DNA of 9,540 bases from CAYLJO01 sp964383905 (lineage in GTDB: Bacteria; Acidobacteriota; Blastocatellia; Pyrinomonadales; Pyrinomonadaceae): contig CAYLJO010000231.1 in the NCBI GenBank assembly GCA_964383905.1, forward strand, positions 1 to 9,540, read 5' to 3'. Below the pieces are notes generated by a model that saw only the letters and a list, made by a program, of their open reading frames with translations, was not told the origin of the DNA and searched no databases. Below, in pieces: positions 5,451 through 9,540 of this stretch; within the stretch, counting starts at the first letter, position 1; each line of letters opens with the position of its first letter. The position numbers and the translations under genes are program-made.

Positions 5451-6895
5451 ATGGCAAATGAAAAAGGACTTTGGACTGTGATGGTTTACCTCGCCGGCCA
5501 AAACAACCTGAGCGAGGAGTGTGTTTCCGCCCTCAAGCAGATGAAGAGGGTCGTCTCAAGTGGTACCCCGGCCGGCGACGCGGAGTCTCCCGCGACGGAT
5601 AAGATCCGTATCGTCGCACAACTTGGCTCCAATGGCTCGGGTGGCACAGAGGGGCGCTACCTCCTTAGGAGGGGGGAAAGGATGGCCGGCTCAAAGCCGA
5701 CGTTGTCTCGACGCACGATACGAGAGAGACAAGTTATCGCGCGACGCTCAAGGATTTCATCTCCTGGGGCCTCACATCCTACGAAGCTGAGCGCTACCTG
5801 CTTGTTTTATCGGGCCACGGCAGCGGAGTCGATGGGAGCTTTCTCGCAAAGGACGCCGGTCTGCCGGACGCCCTCAGCGTCCCGAAATTGCAGTGGGTGT
5901 TTAATGAAGTGAAGAAGGTGTTTGCCGAGAAGCCGGGGCGTGACGGCCGGATCGATATTCTGGGTATGGACAGTTGCCTGATGAGCATGGCTGAGGTCTG
6001 CTACCAGTTGCGCGGGCTTGTCAGCTTTATGGTCGGCGCGGAAGGCTACGAGCCGAATACGGGCTGGCCCTACGAGAGGATCCTCTCCCCGCTCTTCGAC
6101 GACCCGGGTATTGACCCGGAGGCGCTGGCCGCCACGATTGCCGATGAGTACGTTGAATATTATAAAGACTACCTCGCCGCCGGGCGCTATGTTGACCAAG
6201 CGGCCTGCGACTTGAGCAGATGCGGCGCGCTCGCCGACGCCGTCAGGCTCTTGGCTAAGCATCTCACCAGGCTGCTATCATCTCCCGAAGGCAGAAAAGC
6301 AATCCTTTTGGCGCACTGGGAAGCGCAGACTTATAAGGACGACCAGTATGTCGACCTCTACGACTTCTGCGATCTGCTGGAACGAGGCTCAAACGTCCTC
6401 GGAGACGGTTTGTCTGACCAGGCTGTCCGGCGCGCATGCCGGAAGGTGAAAACTGCCCTGAAAGAGATGGTCCTGGTATCTCGCTACAGCGGCCCCACCG
6501 TTCAGTATTCTCACGGGCTCTCGATCTACTTCCCGTGGTCCGAGGTCTCGGATACCTACCAGGAGTTCGATTTCGCATACGCCACGGGCTGGTATGATTT
6601 CCTTCAGGAATACGTTAGCCAGACACGCCGCAACCCACGCACATGCCATCACCCCGGCTCAGGCGCTCTACCGCAACAGGTCCACTTAGTCTATAGCCAT
6701 AGTGCAGGAAGTCTCGGATTTCTCCCGGTAGGTAACAGAGACACCAGGCCATTTAATAGAGACCCGTGGCCCTTTAATAGGCTACTGGGTAACAAAGTAG
6801 TGAGTATGAAAAACCCGCCCACTTCATACTACGACTGCGATTGCACCCGGAACAGGAACGGCGAAGGAGGGGCTCCGAAGAGAATTCAGCCTTAA
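5451..6895 (+). pseudogene. Clostripain-family (C11) cysteine peptidase, interrupted by a one-base frameshift
   Basis: Translation starts at ATG 5451 with MANEKGLWTVMVYLAGQNNL, the typical C11 opening strand. The frame breaks at the G-run 5671-5676. Adding one G there (or a -1 slip) joins it to the downstream frame, which ends at TAA 6893-6895 and gives 481 residues. Without correction, translation stops at 5912 after 153 residues. In the joined protein the clan CD dyad is His123 (SGHGSG) and Cys176 (MDSCLMS), spaced as in clostripain-type peptidases. These enzymes normally cleave after basic residues. Later conserved-looking segments include AEGYEPNTGWPYERIL and SHGLSIYFPW. No signal peptide is seen, so a cytoplasmic location is likely unless export is unconventional. 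The last roughly 90 residues are atypical, with DTRPFNRDPWPFNR internal similarity and a YDCDC motif. A TPR protein gene follows 393 bp downstream. Sequencing error, true pseudogene and programmed or phase-variable shift remain open. Confidence 0.85.
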
Positions 6896-6946
6896 AACGG
6901 AGCAAGCCGCCCTGATAGAATTCCCCGGACGGTGACCCCGAAACGG

Positions 6947-6975
6947 TTGACAGTACGGGTAATCCGGCGTATTAG
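6947..6975 (+). promoter_or_regulatory. Candidate sigma-70-type promoter
   Basis: A perfect TTGACA (6947-6952) is followed after exactly 17 bp by TATTAG (6970-6975), which matches four of six bases of TATAAT. It lies 50 bp after the C11 peptidase gene and points toward the TPR gene, implying a leader of about 300 nt. This is seen in the sequence; activity is inferred. Confidence 0.4.
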
Positions 6976-7101
6976 AATTAGCAAGCCCAGACCGCACTGC
7001 CCAAGGGGTTACCTACAGCACGTTCTGCAAGCGCACTCACGAAAGGAGCTTGGCTTAATTTGAATTGCCCCCGAAGAAAGTCACCGGACCATCTATGGTA
7101 G

Positions 7102-7140
7102 CTGCCAAGCATCGATGGCGAATCAACAATGCCTTGGCAG
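7102..7140 (+). other. Hairpin in the leader of the TPR gene
   Basis: CTGCCAAGCAT (7102-7112) pairs with ATGCCTTGGCAG (7129-7140), giving 11 base pairs with one bulged base and a loop of about 16 nt. It could be a structured leader RNA element or a weak terminator for the upstream gene, though no T-tract follows. Confidence 0.35.
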
Positions 7141-7172
7141 GGCGAGATGCAAAGAGGTAAAACCGGGAAAGT

Positions 7173-7189
7173 CTACCAGGTAGTATAAT
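7173..7189 (+). promoter_or_regulatory. TATAAT preceded by an 11-bp odd palindrome
   Basis: A perfect TATAAT at 7184-7189 abuts CTACCAGGTAG (7173-7183), a palindrome with one central base. No TTGACA-like -35 is visible 17 bp upstream (AACCGG there). It may be an activator-dependent promoter or chance; the 24-bp palindrome begins 15 bp downstream, where an operator would sit. Confidence 0.3.
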
Positions 7190-7203
7190 CCCCCGCCGGG
7201 CCT

Positions 7204-7227
7204 GGGATAGTCCCGCGGGACTATCCC
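7204..7227. promoter_or_regulatory. Perfect 24-bp palindrome, possible operator
   Basis: GGGATAGTCCCG is followed immediately by its exact reverse complement CGGGACTATCCC, with no spacer. Pairing ends at the next base on each side (T/T). It lies 15 bp after a TATAAT and 61 bp before the proposed start of the TPR gene. A dimeric repressor site near a transcription start is the simplest reading. As RNA it would form a tight stem-loop, but no U-tract follows. Confidence 0.5.
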
Positions 7228-7288
7228 TCTCATCCACTTTGAAGCACAACAGCAGCCCGCAAGTAAACGAAAGGGTTAACGCTCGACG

Positions 7289-9540
7289 ATGTCAGATCTC
7301 CTCGCCTCATCTGCAAGGTCTCATAAGACCGGAGTAACTTTAGGGGCGGCGCGCGCAGCGTCGTCCCCGGCGGAGCATCTCCGCTCTTGCGCTCTGGGCC
7401 CCGCCCCTGTTTTTACGCGGCCAGTATGCAGGAATAAACCCCGCCCCCACGAGATAACGAATATTGCAACATCTCTCTTAAGTGCTCTAACCGGTCGTGG
7501 ACCGGTTCTCCTGTTCATGGCTTTAATCTTGCCGGCCACCTTCTGCCTGAATAGCATGCTCTGGAGTGCCTCGGCTGATGCCGGTGCGGCCGGCGCCATA
7601 CGTGACAGTAACAGCACCTTCCTACTTACGCCGGGCCAGCCCACCCGGCAGGAACTCTCGACCGGCCAGAGCCATTCTTATCGAATCGTGCTCAACTCTG
7701 GTCAATACCTCCGCGTCGTTATAGAACTACGGGGCATAGATGTCGGGGGAGCTATCCATGGACCTAGCGGCGCAATACTCACCGAATTCAACTGCTGTCA
7801 CAGCGGGCCGACGCCTGTCTCACTGATTGCCGGAGCCTCAGGAACATACCTGTTAGAGGTACGCTCGCTGGAAAAAGATTGGGTTAGCGGGAGCTATGAA
7901 GTGCGGATCGAAGGGCTAAGACCTGTGAAGGCACAGGACAACAGGCGGGTTGTGGCTGAAAAGGCTTTTACCGAAGCGGAGCGACTGCGCGCACTCTGGA
8001 AGGCCGAGTTCCGGCGCGAGGCGATTAAGAAATATGCGGAAGCACGGTTGTTATGGAAGACCGCGGGCGAGAAACAGGAGGCAGCCGGCGCACTCAGAAA
8101 TATCGGCGAGCTTTACGACCAGTCAGGCGAGCCGCAACAAGCGCTTAAATACTACAAACAATCTCTCCGGCTCAGCCGGCAAATGAATGACCGCCGGGGC
8201 GAAGCCGAATCCTTCAACGGCATCAGCCCCGTTTATCTCTCGTTAGGTGAGAACCAAAAAGCACTGCAATATTGCACACGGGCGCTCAAGCTAAGCCGGG
8301 CGGTAGGGCATCGCCGGGGAGAGGCTCGGGCCCTCCACAATATTGGCGAGGTTTACTACTATTTCGGCAATTTTCAGAAGGCGCTTGACTATTATAATCA
8401 GGCGCTACAGATCTGGCTCAGCTTGAGCGATCGCCGGGGGCGCGCCGAGACATTAATGCTTTCCAGTTATAGCTATGCGGGCTTGAGCAATACGCGACAG
8501 GCTTTAGACTGCTCGAAGCAGGCGCTCTCCCTGTGGCGTGCCGCAGGCGACCTCCGAGGGCAGGCGTACACGTTAACAGGCATCGGACATTTCTCCAGCG
8601 TGCTGGGCGAAAAGCAGGAGGCGCTCGACCTGTATAACCAGGCCATGCCGCTCCTTCAGGACATGAGCGACCAACTCGGGAAAGCCAGGGTGCTCGATGG
8701 TATGGGCTATGTATACGATGAATTGGGCGATAAGCAAAGAGCCATTGAGTATTACACCCAGGCCCTTCATCTCCAGCAATCTCTGGGCCGGCGGGATGGG
8801 GAAGCCGGCCATCTCTTGAGGATCGGTGAGATCTTCTACTCGTTAGGGGACAACCGGCAAGCGCTTGATCATTGTCGACAAGCGCTATCAATCTTTAGTG
8901 CTCTGTCTGACAAGCGGATGGAATCGTACGCGCTCAGATATACGGGCGCGGTCTACGATTCTCTGGGTAATAAAGCGAGGGCGCTCCAATACTACAATCA
9001 TGCGCTCTCACTTAACCGTGGCGGGAAGGATCGTCGGGGTGAAGCTTATACGCTCGATAGCATCGGCCAGGTTTATCTCGGCTTGGGACAGAAACAGAAG
9101 GCGCTTGACTGCTTTAACCGGGCGCTGGATCTCAACCGTGCCGCGCAGGATCCCGGCGGGGAAACACTGACACTCTACAATATTGCGCGCGTCGAGCGCG
9201 ACCATGGCAATCTCGACAAAGCCCGCTCTCAGATCGAGGCCGCGCTTAAAATTACTGAGTCTTTACGCACCAAGGTTGCCAGCGAGAACCTCCGCGCTAC
9301 CTACTTCGCCTCTGTCCATCAGCAGTATGAGCTCTACATCGATCTTCTCATGCGGTTGCACGAAGAGCGCCCCGCGGAAGGGTACGATGCCACCGCTCTT
9401 GAAGCGAGCGAGCGGTCCCGCGCCCGCACCCTGCTTGAGACCCTGAAAGAAGCGCGAGTCGGAGTCGGTCAGGAGGTTGATCCCGCGCTCTTAGAGCGCG
9501 AGCGCGCGCTGCAGCAAGCGCTCGACGATAAGGCGCAGCG
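7289..9540 (+). CDS. Secreted or membrane-anchored TPR protein, probably TPR-CHAT, 3'-truncated by the window
   Basis: The frame is open from a stop at 7277 through the window end, giving at least 750 residues from ATG 7289. A hydrophobic segment (PVLLFMALILPATFCLNSML, residues 72-91) followed by SASADA suggests a signal peptide or anchor. Residues about 112-200 (TPGQPTRQELSTGQSHSYRI, GQYLRVVIELRGIDV, SGTYLLEVRSLEK) resemble a pre-peptidase C-terminal-like beta-sandwich. From residue 265 there are ten TPRs of exactly 40 residues (nt 8081-9280), MalT/TPR_12 style, with consensus A-IG-VY--LG--Q-AL-YY-QAL-L---DRRG. The next stretch (SENLRATYFASVHQQYELYI, then SERSRARTLLETL) is the connector normally found before a CHAT peptidase domain, which would lie beyond 9540. 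The start is uncertain: 7289 lacks a good ribosome binding site (AAAGGG about 13 nt upstream). ATG 7517 would begin just inside the hydrophobic segment and lose its basic N-terminal part. Confidence 0.85.
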   Translation, partial: MSDLLASSARSHKTGVTLGAARAASSPAEHLRSCALGPAPVFTRPVCRNKPRPHEITNIATSLLSALTGRGPVLLFMALILPATFCLNSMLWSASADAGAAGAIRDSNSTFLLTPGQPTRQELSTGQSHSYRIVLNSGQYLRVVIELRGIDVGGAIHGPSGAILTEFNCCHSGPTPVSLIAGASGTYLLEVRSLEKDWVSGSYEVRIEGLRPVKAQDNRRVVAEKAFTEAERLRALWKAEFRREAIKKYAEARLLWKTAGEKQEAAGALRNIGELYDQSGEPQQALKYYKQSLRLSRQMNDRRGEAESFNGISPVYLSLGENQKALQYCTRALKLSRAVGHRRGEARALHNIGEVYYYFGNFQKALDYYNQALQIWLSLSDRRGRAETLMLSSYSYAGLSNTRQALDCSKQALSLWRAAGDLRGQAYTLTGIGHFSSVLGEKQEALDLYNQAMPLLQDMSDQLGKARVLDGMGYVYDELGDKQRAIEYYTQALHLQQSLGRRDGEAGHLLRIGEIFYSLGDNRQALDHCRQALSIFSALSDKRMESYALRYTGAVYDSLGNKARALQYYNHALSLNRGGKDRRGEAYTLDSIGQVYLGLGQKQKALDCFNRALDLNRAAQDPGGETLTLYNIARVERDHGNLDKARSQIEAALKITESLRTKVASENLRATYFASVHQQYELYIDLLMRLHEERPAEGYDATALEASERSRARTLLETLKEARVGVGQEVDPALLERERALQQALDDKAQ
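8081..9280 (+). repeat. Ten tandem 120-bp TPR-coding units
   Basis: The coding sequence shows a strict 120-bp period across ten units with no insertions or deletions. Conserved words such as GCGCTTGACTATTATAATCA-like and CGCCGGGGCGAAGCC-like strings recur in register. Units 4, 5 and 10 are the most divergent (for example the fourth loses the IG-VY signature). This is a protein-level TPR solenoid visible in the DNA, not a minisatellite or CRISPR. Confidence 0.9.

Larger units (their letters stand above)
6896..7288. other. Intergenic region before the TPR gene, rich in regulatory-looking structure
   Basis: No gene is recognisable. The region contains a TTGACA-N17-TATTAG promoter-like pair (6947-6975) and a purine-rich AAAGGAG near 7041-7047 without a usable start after it. 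It also has an imperfect hairpin (7102-7140), an 11-bp odd palindrome overlapping the approach to a TATAAT (7173-7189), and a perfect 24-bp palindrome (7204-7227). A 21-codon ATG frame inside the hairpin has no ribosome binding site and is probably chance. Confidence 0.55.

Noticed and set aside
5807..6262. 151-codon minus-strand ORF opposite the C11 peptidase
   Set aside because: The plus strand here encodes the C11 core including the catalytic Cys, so the antisense frame is a shadow.
7093..7158. 21-codon ATG-initiated small ORF
   Set aside because: It has no ribosome binding site, overlaps a hairpin, and its composition is unremarkable.
7342..7408. GC-rich block with AGGGGCGG/CCGCCCCT ends as a definite mobile element
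   Set aside because: Only 8 bp match at the ends, in a GC-rich context and inside an open coding frame; support is too weak to annotate as an element.
7321..7644. 107-codon minus-strand ORF opposite the start of the TPR gene
   Set aside because: It overlaps the plus-strand signal segment and lacks recognisable features. It is kept only as a reason for caution about the TPR gene's first 70 codons.
8081..9280. Tandem 120-bp repeats as a minisatellite or CRISPR array
   Set aside because: The period is a multiple of three, the reading frame is open, and the repeats translate to canonical TPRs; there are no conserved repeats with unique spacers.

Overview
The window looks like a chromosomal segment of a moderately GC-rich bacterium, most likely an Acidobacteriota of the Blastocatellia/Pyrinomonadaceae type. 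This assignment rests on protein architecture remembered from that group, not on a search. The clues are a pilin-like lipoprotein, tandem PilZ proteins, and a secreted protein with a pre-peptidase-like domain followed by MalT-style TPRs. All convincing genes are on the + strand.

Layout. (1) 12-2618: hrpB, a DExH-box RNA helicase and the only strongly recognised housekeeping-type gene. (2) 2619-3004: spacer with a 3 x 9-bp tandem repeat of a widely dispersed type and a -10-like TATAAT. (3) 3005-4333: a probable three-gene operon. It encodes a small lipoprotein with a pilin/pseudopilin-like C-terminal domain and two paralogous single-domain PilZ proteins, both with intact c-di-GMP-binding motifs. 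A possible terminator lies just after it. (4) 4334-5450: about 1.1 kb without a convincing gene. It holds a MITE/REP-like element, two adjacent hairpins, a 26-bp perfect inverted repeat with a 3-nt loop, and a doubtful minus-strand ORF. (5) 5451-6895: a clostripain-family (C11) cysteine peptidase broken by a one-base frameshift at a run of six G. Both catalytic residues lie after the shift. (6) 6896-7288: spacer with promoter-like sequences, hairpins and a perfect 24-bp palindrome. (7) 7289 to the window end: a large secreted or membrane-anchored TPR protein with ten exact 40-residue repeats. It is cut off where families of this architecture usually enter a CHAT caspase-like domain.

How the genes may work together. 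The lipoprotein-PilZ-PilZ set suggests c-di-GMP control of an envelope or pilus-related process. The C11 peptidase followed by a probable TPR-CHAT protein would place two clan CD (caspase-fold) proteases side by side. That is the best candidate for an undescribed system here, but the CHAT domain lies outside the window and the C11 reading frame is interrupted. Both points must be settled first.
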